The position numbers and the translations under genes are program-made. Under the pieces are notes generated by a model. That model made no database searches and was not told the origin of the DNA. It worked only from the letters and a program-made list of their open reading frames with translations. 64,000 nucleotides of DNA from Lacrimispora sp. BS-2. GTDB lineage: Bacteria > Bacillota > Clostridia > Lachnospirales > Lachnospiraceae. Below, piece after piece: positions 1 through 9,500 of this stretch. Position 1 is the first letter of the stretch, and every line of letters starts with the position of its first letter. Location of the stretch: contig NZ_CP157940.1 of assembly GCF_040207125.1 (NCBI RefSeq), positions 682,001-746,000 of the forward strand, written 5' to 3'.

Positions 1-147
1 CATAAAATTAACATTTTCCGTGGTAGCAAACTCAGCGGCACAAATAAAATCCCCTTCATTTTCACGGTCTTTATCGTCTGTCACAAGAACAATTCTTCCT
101 TGCTGCAGCTCATTCAGTGCTTCTTCAATGGTGTTGTATTGAAACAT
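1..147 (-). CDS. ribBA: RibBA / 3,4-dihydroxy-2-butanone-4-phosphate synthase, N-terminal part
   Basis: Reverse-strand translation from an ATG at 147 gives 49 codons matching the start of the RibB domain. It includes the acidic [11 protein letters not shown] stretch that binds Mg2+ and ribulose 5-phosphate, and then runs off the window. The enzyme makes the four-carbon precursor of riboflavin. A fused C-terminal GTP cyclohydrolase II (RibA) is usual in Firmicutes but lies outside the window, so the bifunctional call is an inference from operon order. Its AGGAGG ribosome binding site (154-159) touches the ribE stop codon, so translation is probably coupled. Confidence 0.93.
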   Translation of the reverse strand, partial: MFQYNTIEEALNELQQGRIVLVTDDKDRENEGDFICAAEFATTENVNFM

Positions 148-158
148 ATCGATTCCTC

Positions 159-797
159 CTAAAAGCCGTATTTCTTAAGAAAGCCGGCTGTGATATTATT
201 TTCAGGCTGCTGAATGGCCATCAGCCGTTCCACGTATTTACCGATACAGTCGTTTTCAAGATTGACCGTATCTCCAATGCGTCTGCCTGGCAAAATGGTC
301 ATTGATGCTGTGTGGGGGATGACAGAAACGCTGAAGCTATCCCTTTTAACTTTTGCTACAGTAAGGCTGATTCCGTCAATAGCGACAGATCCTTTTTCAA
401 TGATATATCTCAGAATATCAGGGGTGGTTTTAATCGTGTACCAAACGGCATTATCGTCCTTTTGAACGGCAGATACCGTTCCGGTGCCATCGATATGGCC
501 TGAAACAATATGTCCCCCGAATCTTCCGTTTGCCGGCATTGCCCGTTCTAAATTGACAGGACTCCCCGTTGATAAATTTCCAAGAGAGGAACGGTTAAAG
601 GTCTCGTTCATAACATCGGCAGTAAATCCGCCTTGAGAAAAGGCTGTAACCGTGAGACAGACACCGTTCACAGCGATACTGTCTCCCAGGCGGACATCCT
701 CCATGATTTTCTTTGCCTGAACAGAGATAAAAGAAGATTCTGGGCCTTTGCGGATGGTTTGAATTTTGCCGATTTCTTCTATGATTCCTGTGAACAC
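159..797 (-). CDS. ribE: Riboflavin synthase alpha chain
   Basis: Condenses two molecules of 6,7-dimethyl-8-ribityllumazine to riboflavin. The 212-residue protein opens with the family motif [10 protein letters not shown] and has the two tandem lumazine-binding barrels, with [11 protein letters not shown] around residues 93-103 opening the second. Length is normal for the family. The start is GTG (795-797) behind an AGGTGA site. The gene overlaps the end of ribD by 19 nt and is followed directly by ribBA, so the three form one operon under the FMN riboswitch. Confidence 0.95.
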   Translation of the reverse strand: MFTGIIEEIGKIQTIRKGPESSFISVQAKKIMEDVRLGDSIAVNGVCLTVTAFSQGGFTADVMNETFNRSSLGNLSTGSPVNLERAMPANGRFGGHIVSGHIDGTGTVSAVQKDDNAVWYTIKTTPDILRYIIEKGSVAIDGISLTVAKVKRDSFSVSVIPHTASMTILPGRRIGDTVNLENDCIGKYVERLMAIQQPENNITAGFLKKYGF

Positions 798-1879
798 CGG
801 ATCACCTCGCTTTCCAATAGAATATCCTCCTCAACCCATGAAATAGTCGGTTTGCCCAGATGAAACGCCTGATCAGGGCTATCTACGCCAATGCCCATTA
901 CCGGAGTTTTTCCGCTGCCGCCAAATAGCTTAGGGGCAATGTAGGTCTGTACTTTGTGGACGATTCCGCTTTGCAGGGCAGACCAGTTTAAGGTGCCGCC
1001 GCCCTCCAGCAAAACACTGTCGATTTTTCTTTCACCAAGAGCTGTCATAAGGCAGTTCAGATCCATATGACCTTCTTTCGGGGGAAGTACCAAAATGCCG
1101 CAGCCTGCTTCCAGATAAGGGCGGTGTTTGTCTTTGTCCGTAATTACCGTTGCAAGGAGGGTGGAGGCAGTACCGGTGGTAGTAACAATCCTTGCGCTTA
1201 AAGGCGTTTTAAGATGGGTATCGCAGACAATACGGAGCGGATTTTTGCTGTTTTCCAGCCGGCAGGTCAGCAGCGGGTCGTCCGCAAGGACAGTGCCAAC
1301 CCCCACCATAATGGCAGAATAGCGGTGCCGGTCCTCATGAACACGGTGACGCGCCGCTTCACCGGTTATCCATTGGGATTTTCCAGTGTGTGTCGCAATT
1401 TTTCCGTCCAAAGTCATGGCGTACTTCATGATCACATAGGGTGTTTTGTTTTGGATGTAGTGAAAGAAACTCTGGTTCAGTGCGTCACATTCCTCTTTTA
1501 AAACTCCTTTTGTCACCTCGATTCCACAGGAACGTAACAGCTCAATGCCTTTTCCTGCTACCAACGGGTTCGGGTCACAAGAACCGATTACCACATGGCG
1601 GATCCCGCGTTCCAGGATCGCGTCAGTGCAGGGGGGTGTCTTGCCGGAATGGCAGCAAGGTTCCAGTGTCACATACATGGTTGCTCCCTCTGGCGATGTG
1701 TGACAGCTTGCCAGGGCGTTGCGTTCCGCATGGAGCTCCCCGTATTTCCGGTGATATCCATGTCCGATAATCTTACCGTCTTTTACGATAACCGCTCCAA
1801 CCATGGGATTTGGATTTGTCCAGCCACAGCCTTTCTTTGCAAGCTGTAAAGCAAATCTCATATATTCTGTGTCAGTCAT
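779..1879 (-). CDS. ribD: Bifunctional deaminase/reductase RibD
   Basis: Deaminates and then reduces the pyrimidine intermediate of riboflavin synthesis. The N-terminal deaminase domain carries HAE (H50, E52) and PCC...PPC, giving zinc ligands H50, C75 and C84. The C-terminal reductase domain starts near residue 147 with YAMTLDGKIA and SQWITG. Total length is 366 aa, normal for RibD. The ATG at 1879 is chosen because GGAGGTG lies directly upstream; a longer open frame to 1966 would run through the leader and lacks a good site. First gene of the operon, overlapping ribE. Confidence 0.95.
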   Translation of the reverse strand: MTDTEYMRFALQLAKKGCGWTNPNPMVGAVIVKDGKIIGHGYHRKYGELHAERNALASCHTSPEGATMYVTLEPCCHSGKTPPCTDAILERGIRHVVIGSCDPNPLVAGKGIELLRSCGIEVTKGVLKEECDALNQSFFHYIQNKTPYVIMKYAMTLDGKIATHTGKSQWITGEAARHRVHEDRHRYSAIMVGVGTVLADDPLLTCRLENSKNPLRIVCDTHLKTPLSARIVTTTGTASTLLATVITDKDKHRPYLEAGCGILVLPPKEGHMDLNCLMTALGERKIDSVLLEGGGTLNWSALQSGIVHKVQTYIAPKLFGGSGKTPVMGIGVDSPDQAFHLGKPTISWVEEDILLESEVIRCSQES

Positions 1880-1891
1880 GCAGCACCTCCT

Positions 1892-1926
1892 AAAAAACAA
1901 AATACCTTGAACAAAGTCGTTCAAGG
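1892..1926 (-). terminator. Hairpin with T-rich tail just before ribD
   Basis: Inverted repeat CCTTGAAC/GTTCAAGG with a 6-nt loop, followed in the minus direction by a T-rich run (complement of 1892-1903). It lies between the riboswitch terminator and the ribD ribosome binding site. It could be a second attenuator or a structure that occludes the ribosome binding site. Confidence 0.45.
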
Positions 1927-1966
1927 CATTTAAGGTATCACACGTATTGACAGGTATGTACTGCAA

Positions 1967-2002
1967 TAAAAAAAACTCCGGAACAAAAAATAGTTCCAGA
2001 GC
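1967..2002 (-). terminator. Intrinsic terminator of the FMN riboswitch
   Basis: On the minus strand a CTCTGGAAC/GTTCCGGAG stem is followed by eight or more T. It sits 35-40 nt downstream of the FMN aptamer, where the expression platform is expected. It should form when FMN is bound and stop transcription before ribD. Confidence 0.75.
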
Positions 2003-2035
2003 AAATTTACATATACAAAGAAATACTGTGACTTA

Positions 2036-2148
2036 TCATCTTCTTTTATCCAGACTATACTGTCGGCTTCGGAATTGCACCGAATCATGCCTTGCGGCTC
2101 GTGGGCTTTACCACCGGTAGGGAATTTAACCCTGCCCTGAAGATATTA
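2036..2148 (-). ncRNA. FMN riboswitch (RFN element)
   Basis: The minus strand holds the conserved RFN blocks in order: ATCTTCAGGGCAGGGTTAAA, TTCCCTACCGGTGGT, AAAGCCCACGAGC, GGTGCAATTCCGAAGCCGAC and AGTATAGTCTGGAT, closed by AGATGAT/ATCTTC ends. It binds FMN and controls the downstream ribD-ribE-ribBA operon, probably by the terminator at 1967-2002. Confidence 0.95.
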
Positions 2149-2161
2149 TTCAATTAAAATC

Positions 2162-2189
2162 ATTATACTCCTTGTTTTGTATTTGTCAA
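2162..2189 (-). promoter_or_regulatory. SigA-type promoter of the rib operon
   Basis: On the minus strand TTGACA (2184-2189) and TATAAT (2162-2167) are separated by 16 bp. Both hexamers are perfect consensus. Transcription would start a few bases before the FMN aptamer. Confidence 0.85.
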
Positions 2190-2367
2190 CTAAAAATATT
2201 GTGTTTACAATAAAAAGGATATAATGGCTGTTTTTTGGTTCATATGATAAGCGCAGCTAAACTGTTTTTACAGGCAGTAATGGACATCAGGGGTAAAATA
2301 GCCTTCTTAATATTTGGTGGTTTCATGCATAAGCCGGATACATGAATGCTTTTATTGCAATAGAATG

Positions 2368-2396
2368 TTGACACCAACCGTTATGTCTGCTTTAAT
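2368..2396 (+). promoter_or_regulatory. Candidate promoter for the 2491 acetyltransferase
   Basis: TTGACA, a 17-bp spacer and TTTAAT, about 95 bp ahead of the gene. Nothing else is recognised in the rest of the 2190-2490 spacer. Confidence 0.5.
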
Positions 2397-2490
2397 TTTA
2401 TTATAAACAAGTTGTTATTCAGGTAAAGTATGTACATTGTGCATAAAATTAGAGGAGCGGGTTATTTATTCAGTGAAGTGAAGGGGTGGA

Positions 2491-2964
2491 GTGGTGGATA
2501 TTCAATTTAAAGAAGGGACTGTAGAATATTTAGACTGTTGTATGAAGGCAATGGAAAATTCGGCAATGTGTACGTCTTATTTTCAATCGGAGAAAAGCAG
2601 AAAAAATGCAGTGATGGAAGGAATAAATAAAGGAACTCTGTATGTTGCTTTGTGTGATGGTGAATGCGCTGGTTTTGCATATTTTATTTCAGAAGGCGCC
2701 TTTCACGCATATCATTATCTGCATTTAATTGCTGTTAAAGAGGAATACAGGGGGAATGGGGTAGGAAAGAAATTACTGGAATTTATAGAAGATATGCTTT
2801 TTAAAACCAGAGATAAAATATTTTTAGTGGTTGGAGATTACAATCCGGGTGCAAAGATTTTTTATGAGAAATCAGGATATAAGTACATAGGAACGATTCC
2901 AGGCCTTTATCGCAAAGGAATTGATGAATATTTAATGATGAAGGTATATGATGGGGGAGATTAG
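2491..2964 (+). CDS. GNAT-family N-acetyltransferase
   Basis: 157 residues with the acetyl-CoA binding motif A (V82 to L96, core R87-G88-N89-G90-V91-G92), a preceding beta strand HLIAV and a C-terminal FYEKSGY motif typical of GNAT enzymes. It transfers an acetyl group from acetyl-CoA to an unidentified amine. The start is GTG at 2491, or the adjacent GTG at 2494, behind AAGGGGTGG. It stands alone between its own promoter and a diguanylate cyclase gene. Confidence 0.85.
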   Translation: MVDIQFKEGTVEYLDCCMKAMENSAMCTSYFQSEKSRKNAVMEGINKGTLYVALCDGECAGFAYFISEGAFHAYHYLHLIAVKEEYRGNGVGKKLLEFIEDMLFKTRDKIFLVVGDYNPGAKIFYEKSGYKYIGTIPGLYRKGIDEYLMMKVYDGGD

Positions 2965-3079
2965 TTTAGGCAGAACCGCTCACCATAGAAACCCACTTTA
3001 ACTTTTAGTAAATGCATTTATAGATTGATAGCTTATAATTTCACCATGGAACATCACCATGAAGTTGGGGAGTAATAAA

Positions 3080-4249
3080 ATGAGTTTAGATTTCAACATA
3101 AAGACCCTTATATTCACAGTTGTTATAGGGCATCTTTTTTCTGGAATATTAGGTATCGCCTACATGGTCCAACATAAAAAGGATTCTTCTTTATATATTT
3201 TTTTATTTGCAAGGCTGTTTGATACCTTAGCATGGGTTTTTCTTGGGTTACGGGGCATCATCAATTCATTTATTTCAATATCGGTGGGTAATTCCTTTTT
3301 AATTATTGCCCATACCACGCAGATTATTGCCTTTTTAATTATTAAAGAATGCTATAACAAATTGATAAGACGGGCGTATTTTATTGCTGCCGCCATTTCT
3401 ATTGTTATGATCCATCTGGCCTTATTTTTGCATAATGTGGAGGGTGTGCGGGTTTCAATTATGTCCATCAGCATGATTATACTGTGGTGCTTCCCAATTT
3501 ATGTATTATTAATGGATAAAAATTCCTCGGTTTTACAGAAGACGGTTGCTTTTATTTATTTAACAGAATTCGTTTTGCTTATTTTAAGAGCTTTTGTGGG
3601 AATAAGTTTAAGGGAATCCATGTCTTTGACATCAAATAATATATATAATGTTTTGTTTTTCGTTTGCTTATATCTGATTATGTTGATCGGGAATATTGGT
3701 TTTATCCTTATGGCAAAGGAAAAGTCGGATTTGGAATTAACTAAGGTTGCTGCATATGACGAACTGACTGATATATTTAACCGCAGAGCGTTCTTATTGC
3801 GGGCAAAAGAAAACATTTCATTATTTACGAGAAGAAAGGAGCCTGTTTCATTCTTTCTTATTGATCTGGATAACTTTAAAAAGATAAATGATGTTCATGG
3901 CCATTATGCAGGAGATATGGTACTTAAAGATTTTGCAGTGAATATAAAAAGTCAATTACGGGATTATGACCTGTTCGGCAGAATTGGCGGCGAAGAGTTT
4001 ACGGTGCTGCTTCCAGGAACCAATGAAAAGGAGGCTTTAGAAGTTGCAGAAAGATTAAGAAGGATTGCAGAGAATGCTTCTGTTAACGTTGGCAGAGATC
4101 ATGCTGTAAAATATACTATTAGCATAGGAATCATTACAGTTATTCCAGATGAAAACACTTCCATATACACACTGTATAAAATAAGTGATGATGCTTTGTA
4201 TGCGGCGAAAAGGAATGGGCGAAACCGGATAGAAGTAATTAAATTATGA
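3080..4249 (+). CDS. Membrane-anchored diguanylate cyclase (GGDEF)
   Basis: 389 residues. The first ~215 form several hydrophobic helices (about seven membrane segments, no obvious ligand domain). A GGDEF domain follows from ELTDIFNRR to the C-terminal DDALYAAKRNGRNRI. The active site reads GGEEF (303-307) and an RxxD inhibitory site (RDYD, 294-297) sits the standard five residues before it. An active, product-inhibited c-di-GMP synthase is expected. The ATG at 3080 is chosen for its GGGGAG site; an in-frame ATG at 3059 is less well placed. A strong terminator follows. Confidence 0.92.
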   Translation: MSLDFNIKTLIFTVVIGHLFSGILGIAYMVQHKKDSSLYIFLFARLFDTLAWVFLGLRGIINSFISISVGNSFLIIAHTTQIIAFLIIKECYNKLIRRAYFIAAAISIVMIHLALFLHNVEGVRVSIMSISMIILWCFPIYVLLMDKNSSVLQKTVAFIYLTEFVLLILRAFVGISLRESMSLTSNNIYNVLFFVCLYLIMLIGNIGFILMAKEKSDLELTKVAAYDELTDIFNRRAFLLRAKENISLFTRRKEPVSFFLIDLDNFKKINDVHGHYAGDMVLKDFAVNIKSQLRDYDLFGRIGGEEFTVLLPGTNEKEALEVAERLRRIAENASVNVGRDHAVKYTISIGIITVIPDENTSIYTLYKISDDALYAAKRNGRNRIEVIKL

Positions 4250-4350
4250 CAGTACATTGGATATTATAAATGTAATATTCAATGTAGAAGAAAAGCTAAA
4301 CTGCTTCCTTAAAATAGATAAGGAATTAATAGAATATCATTATTTATAAT

Positions 4351-4391
4351 AGCTTCACTGACAGTAGTTGTCAGTGAAGTTGTTTTATTAT
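4351..4391 (+). terminator. Intrinsic terminator after the diguanylate cyclase
   Basis: Nearly perfect 12-bp stem (GCTTCACTGACA / TGTCAGTGAAGT) with a 5-nt loop, followed by TTGTTTTATT. Confidence 0.85.
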
Positions 4392-4466
4392 AAAGATAAG
4401 ATCACTTTTTCTCGCGGCTGGTTATTTAATCAACGCTTGAAAAATTAACAAATGGAGGATATGTGT

Positions 4467-5093
4467 ATGAATAAAAACGTTGTATATCTTTATGTGTTTG
4501 ATACAATGGCTGATTGGGAAATAGGTTATTTAACTGGGGAACTGAACTCGGGAAGATATTATAAAAAAGGCTTAGCCCCATCTAAAATCGTTACGGTGGG
4601 AATTAAAAAGACTCCTGTTATTACAATGGGAGGCCTGAAAATATTACCGGATATAGAACTTGATGAGTGCACCATGGAAAACGCAGACGCTTTGATTTTG
4701 CCTGGCGGAGATACATGGACAGAAACGGTCCATGATCCCATTTTGTCTATGGCAGAACAGTGCTTAAAGGAAGGTATTGCTGTAGCGGCGATTTGTGGAG
4801 CTACAATAGGTCTTGCCCGGAAAGGATTGCTGGATTCAAACTGGCATACAAGCAATGACCTGGAATACCTTAAAATGATCTGCCCAGGCTATAGGGGAGA
4901 ACAGTATTATAAGCAGGAATCTGCCGTAACTGACGGGAACTTGATAACTGCTTCCGGAATAGCCCCGTTGGAATTTTCCCTGCATGTCCTTAAAGCTCTG
5001 AATGTGTTTTCTGTAAAGACATTAGATGCCTGGTATAATCTTTATAGGACACGTAAATCTGAATATTTTTATGAGTTAATGTGCGAAAGATGA
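4467..5093 (+). CDS. DJ-1/PfpI family protein (class I glutamine amidotransferase-like)
   Basis: 208 residues of the DJ-1/PfpI fold, with DALILPGGD near residue 80 and the nucleophile elbow AAICGATIGLA carrying C110. It resembles the Bacillus YoaZ-type subgroup (recognised from the DTMADWEIGYL start). Members are peptidases, glyoxalase-like enzymes or chaperones; the substrate cannot be told here. The ATG at 4467 lies 8 nt after GGAGG; ATGs at 4452 and 4461 are too close to that site or precede it. Confidence 0.85.
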   Translation: MNKNVVYLYVFDTMADWEIGYLTGELNSGRYYKKGLAPSKIVTVGIKKTPVITMGGLKILPDIELDECTMENADALILPGGDTWTETVHDPILSMAEQCLKEGIAVAAICGATIGLARKGLLDSNWHTSNDLEYLKMICPGYRGEQYYKQESAVTDGNLITASGIAPLEFSLHVLKALNVFSVKTLDAWYNLYRTRKSEYFYELMCER

Positions 5094-5116
5094 ATACCGG
5101 TATAAAATGATTCAGA

Positions 5117-5157
5117 GTATCAGGAACCGACAGAAAAATATTCCGGTTCCTGATATT
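5117..5157. terminator. Hairpin between convergent genes
   Basis: Inverted repeat TATCAGGAACCG / CGGTTCCTGATA with an AT-rich loop, between the ends of two convergent genes. It lacks a clean T tract on either side, so bidirectional termination is an inference. Confidence 0.5.
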
Positions 5158-5182
5158 CCTATGTCTGTTCAGCTAAGAATTG

Positions 5183-6112
5183 CTATAGCTCATTTTTAAG
5201 GTCAACCCCATATTCAGCCACAACCGTTTTCAATTCCTCAAGGTACATTGCTGCCTGCCTTGTCAACTGAATATCCTTATGGGAGATCCAGCCAACCTCA
5301 ATCGAATCGTTAACGCGGAGGGGGATTGCCGTGATATTATTACCGTTTAAGTCTGCGCTCACAATTCCAGTGGAAATTGTATAACCGTTAAGCCCGATCA
5401 TAAGGTTAAATATCGTGGCCCTGTCACCGACATGAATATCTTTTTTGGCGTATTCCGTGCTGAGTATTTCCTCTGAAAAATAGAAAGAGTTGTAATCCCC
5501 CTGTTCAAAGGACAAGCGTGGGTAATCGGCCAGATCTTTAAGTGTCACATATTTTTTCCTGGCAAGAGGATTGGAGGTACTTATAAAAACATGAGGAACG
5601 GCGGAGAAGAGCGGATGAAATGTCAGATTGTTTTCCCTCAGCAGCTTTTCTAACACCTGGCGGTTAAAAGTGTTCATGTAGAGTATGCCGAGTTCGCTGC
5701 GCAGGTTTTTAACATCCTCCACAATCTCAAAAGTCCTTGCTTCCCGTAATGTGTACTCGTATTCATCGGCATCGGTTTTTTTCACCATATTAACAAACGC
5801 ATTCACAGCAAACGCGTAGTGCTGGGTAGATATGGAGCACAGCCGACGGGAAGGTTTCTTGTTCAGCCATCGTTGCTCTAAGAGGCTGGCTTGTTCAACC
5901 ACCTGACGGGCGTAGCCCAGAAACTCCGTACCGTCAGTGGTCAGAGATATGCCTTTCGGAGTCCGGGTGACAAGTTCGTGTCCAATTTCCGTTTCCAAGT
6001 CCCGAAGAGCGTTTGAAAGGCTTGGCTGGGCAATAAACAATCGTTCGGCGGCTTTGTTAATGGAACCGCAATTTGCTGCTTCGATGAAATATTTTAACTG
6101 TTGTAATGTCAT
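5183..6112 (-). CDS. LysR-family transcriptional regulator
   Basis: 309 residues. The N-terminal winged helix-turn-helix (1-62, with SINKAAERLFIAQPSLSNAL) and a LysR substrate-binding domain (about 90-300) give the normal family architecture. The ATG at 6112 follows GAGGAAAATGAA; an upstream in-frame ATG at 6190 adds a non-homologous tail. The usual divergent target is not obvious: the only plus-strand feature before the glucan synthase is a 25-codon open frame. Confidence 0.9.
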   Translation of the reverse strand: MTLQQLKYFIEAANCGSINKAAERLFIAQPSLSNALRDLETEIGHELVTRTPKGISLTTDGTEFLGYARQVVEQASLLEQRWLNKKPSRRLCSISTQHYAFAVNAFVNMVKKTDADEYEYTLREARTFEIVEDVKNLRSELGILYMNTFNRQVLEKLLRENNLTFHPLFSAVPHVFISTSNPLARKKYVTLKDLADYPRLSFEQGDYNSFYFSEEILSTEYAKKDIHVGDRATIFNLMIGLNGYTISTGIVSADLNGNNITAIPLRVNDSIEVGWISHKDIQLTRQAAMYLEELKTVVAEYGVDLKNEL

Positions 6113-6328
6113 TTCATTTTCCTCTCTTACACAACCGGCTGTATCAACGCCCAAGAAATATTCTGGGCTGGAACAGTTCTCCGTTCTCACAGGTCAAAAG
6201 GATCATCATCATCCGGCTCATGTTGGCCTCATCATAATTTCCCGAACTGTAATTTGCCAATAGCTGTAGTGAATTTATTGTACTGAAAAATGTTGAAAGA
6301 ATCAAGGGACAATCAAGGAGGGCAGATC

Positions 6329-6406
6329 ATGTTAAAGAATATAAGTGACTTATTTGCCGGAATTGTAATGACCATTTTTTCGCTGGTTTTATGGATAGAT
6401 AGTTAG
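6329..6406 (+). CDS. Possible 25-residue membrane peptide
   Basis: ATG at 6329 lies 7 nt after a strong AAGGAGGG site and opens a 25-codon frame ending at TAG (6404-6406). The peptide has one hydrophobic helix (FAGIVMTIFSLVLWI). It lies in the 480-bp spacer between the LysR gene and the glucan synthase. It may be a real small membrane protein or the remnant 5' end of a lost membrane protein gene. I do not recognise it. Apart from AT-rich DNA, nothing else is seen in this spacer. Confidence 0.4.
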   Translation: MLKNISDLFAGIVMTIFSLVLWIDS

Positions 6407-6597
6407 GATAAGGAAAAAATTACCAATTAAGAACAGGAAATTCCTATAAATTTTATAAATCTGACAGGAAATTAATAAAAAGGCATAAAAAGTGCTACAA
6501 TATAATATTGCGCTATTTTTTATAGAAAAACAGACAAACTATCTGTAAAGAGATTTCGTTATGTCGGAAGGATTTCTTAAATAAGGAGGAGCTTCAA

Positions 6598-9500
6598 TTG
6601 CAGAGCTTGTTGGAAAAAACTAATTTTTATATAAATTCACCTTTTCTTCTGAATATTTTATTGATCCTGGCTGTATTGATCTGTTTTGTACTATCCTTGT
6701 TGTATTACCGGCGTTATCATTTTAGTAAGAAAGTGCATTTCCCAGCCTGTTTTCAGGGAGAAGAAAATAAACTTGATCCAAGTGAGTGGGAGAAGCAGAT
6801 GCTTGATCTGGCAGAAAGCCATAGCCAGGTCAAGTTGGTGGGACATAGCTTTGTTCTTAATGATTATAATCAGGCCGCCTACAAAAAGCTGAATAAAATA
6901 AGAGACAGCATCTCTTCCGTATCCACCGATATCATTTCCCTGATTCCGGCAGCGCGATGGCTCTTTGACAATTTCCAGATGCTGTACCGGGAAATTAAAA
7001 AGGTCCGTACCTCGGGAACCAGCTATGCCGTATTGCCGGTCCTGGAGTCAAAAGAATACCGGAACTTTCCACGAATTTATGTTGTGGCAAAAAAAATGGT
7101 GGCTCTTTCCGGCGGCCACTTAAGTGAAGAAAACATTTCTGTGATGTTGAATGCTTATCAGCAGAAAATTCCGCTTACGGATAAGGAGATCTGGGTTTTG
7201 CCGGAAGTGCTGGGCTTTTGTATTCTTGAAGAAATTATTGTTATTGCGGATGAAATACTTCATATGATTGATGTGAAGTCAAAGGCAGAAAGGTTTCTCC
7301 GGGATAAGCTGGCAGATAAGAAGGGACCGGCCGATATATCAGCGCTCCTTTGTAAAACAGAGGATAACTTAAGGCAGAACTACTCCTTCCATGCTCATGT
7401 AATATACCTGTTAAGAAACATGTCTTTTGATGAGGCTTCCATTCAAAAATACCTGGAGCATCATTTTTCTTCCCTGGAAAGGCAGGTGAAGACCTCCGGC
7501 ATATTCATGGAGGAAGGTAAAATTGAATCATTTCTTGAGACAAATATCAGGACTTTGATTGTCAGCCTGAGGGATATCAATGAAGTGGATGAGGAAAAAT
7601 TCTTTGAGGAATATTCTTGTCTGGAGCAGATTTTATCACAGGATCCGGATGGGATATATCCAAAGATGGATTTGGAATCCAGGGGAATGTACCGTGGGGT
7701 CATTGTTAAATTATCCCACCGTTATCATCTGCCGGAGGAAAAGATAGCTAAAGACTGTCTGGAGTTGGCAGTTCAGGGAAGGGATGACCTTCATTGCTCT
7801 CATCATGTGGGAGCCTGGCTTTTGGGTAAGGGTTATCCGGTTTTAAAAGCAAAGACGTTAGGAAAACCGGTCTCTCAAAAAATAAAGAAAAGGCTGAATG
7901 TAAATGGCTTCCTTTATTTCCTTACCCTGTTCCTTATTATTCCGGCACTTTGTGCCTGCCTGCTCTATGCTTTCCGGACCCTTGGCGGACTTGAGAATAC
8001 CAGCCGGCAAGTAATGATCCTTTTGGCAGCAATGCCGCTTTTAATGGGTATTTCCATAGAGATTACAAATTTTATATTTACCAGAAGAATTAAGGTCAGG
8101 AAGATTCCTTCCCTCAACTATTTAGAGGAAATACGGCCGGAAGCAAGAACCTTTGTGGTCATGCCGGTTATTGTCTCCTCAAAGGAACAGGGCCTGGGGT
8201 ACATGGACCGCCTTCAAAAGCATTATCTGGCAAACCGGCAGTCCAACCTTTTTTTTGCACTGCTTCTTGATTTTGAGGATTCTAAAGAACAGTTCATGGC
8301 AAAGGACCAGGTAATTGAAAGCGCCCTTGTTGCCCGTATGAAGGAACTCAATGAGCTCTATCCGTCGGAACACCAACGTTTTTCTCTGTTCTTCCGCTGC
8401 CGCAAATGGAATAAAGCGGAGAATTGTTATATGGGCTGGGAGCGTAAAAGAGGAAAGCTGGAAGAGTTTAATAACCTTTTAAATGGAGCGGGAAAGGAGA
8501 ATACCACCTTTTCCTCTATTTACTGCGACGAAAAGCTTCTTACCACCTTCCAGTACGTGATTACACTGGATGCGGATACAAACCTGCTTCGTGACAATGC
8601 CGCAAAACTGGTGGGACTGATCGATCATCCCTTAAACAAACCGATTCTGGATTCCGCAGGTCAAAAGGTAGAAGAGGGCTATGTCATTATTCAGCCCTCG
8701 GTAAGAAATCATATTGTGGATAAGAACGGCAGCAGGTTTACGAAAATCTTCGGAGGGGAATCAGGCCTTGCTCATTATGGGACTGTAATATCAGATATTT
8801 ACCAGGATATTTTTAATAAAGGAATCTATACCGGGAAGGGCATTTATGATAGGAAAGCCTTCCATAAGGTGCTGCAAAACAAGGTGCCGGAAAACAGGAT
8901 TCTCAGCCATGACCTTTTTGAAAGCTGCTATGCACGAACGGCTTTTTCCAGTACAGTTAAGATTATGGACAATTTTCCAACCAGTGTTTTATCCTTTACC
9001 AAAAGGGAGCACCGATGGCTGCGGGGGGACTGGCAGCTTTTACCCTGGCTGTTTTTAAAAAAGACCAGGGGCGGAAAGAACTTATGCGCGCTGTCAAAAT
9101 GGAAGATCTTTGACAACTTAAGAAGAAGCATGGTTCCTTTAAGTAAGACACTGTTTGTACTGTTAAATCTGGCATGGATGCCAAAGGCATATTATCTTTG
9201 GTTACCCATTGTTTTCTTTAATGATATATTTACCCTGGTGATCCTGTTACTTGCAGTGATTACCCAGAAGCTGATCCGTCCAAAGCTTGCCCTTGTTTAT
9301 AAAAGCTTTTTTAGGGAGCTTGCTGCCATGCTTTATAGGGCATTTCTGGAGTTTACAATCACTCCTTACCGTGCCTATGTGGCATGTGATGCAATGATCA
9401 GGACTCTGTACCGGATCTTTATCAGCAAGAAAAACCTGCTAAGGTGGAATACGGCGGAAGCAGTGGACGCCTCCATTGTCAACACCAGAAGAGGATATTT

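Noticed and set aside
1880..1966. Extended N-terminus of RibD
   Set aside because: It would be read from the riboswitch leader and terminator region; the deaminase domain starts at the ATG at 1879 with a good ribosome binding site.
2205..2230. TTTACA ... TATAAT near 2206-2225 as a plus-strand promoter
   Set aside because: The spacing between the hexamers is only about 10 bp, too short for a sigma-A promoter.
3000..3080. c-di-GMP riboswitch upstream of the diguanylate cyclase
   Set aside because: The 95-nt spacer is too short and lacks the conserved GEMM blocks.
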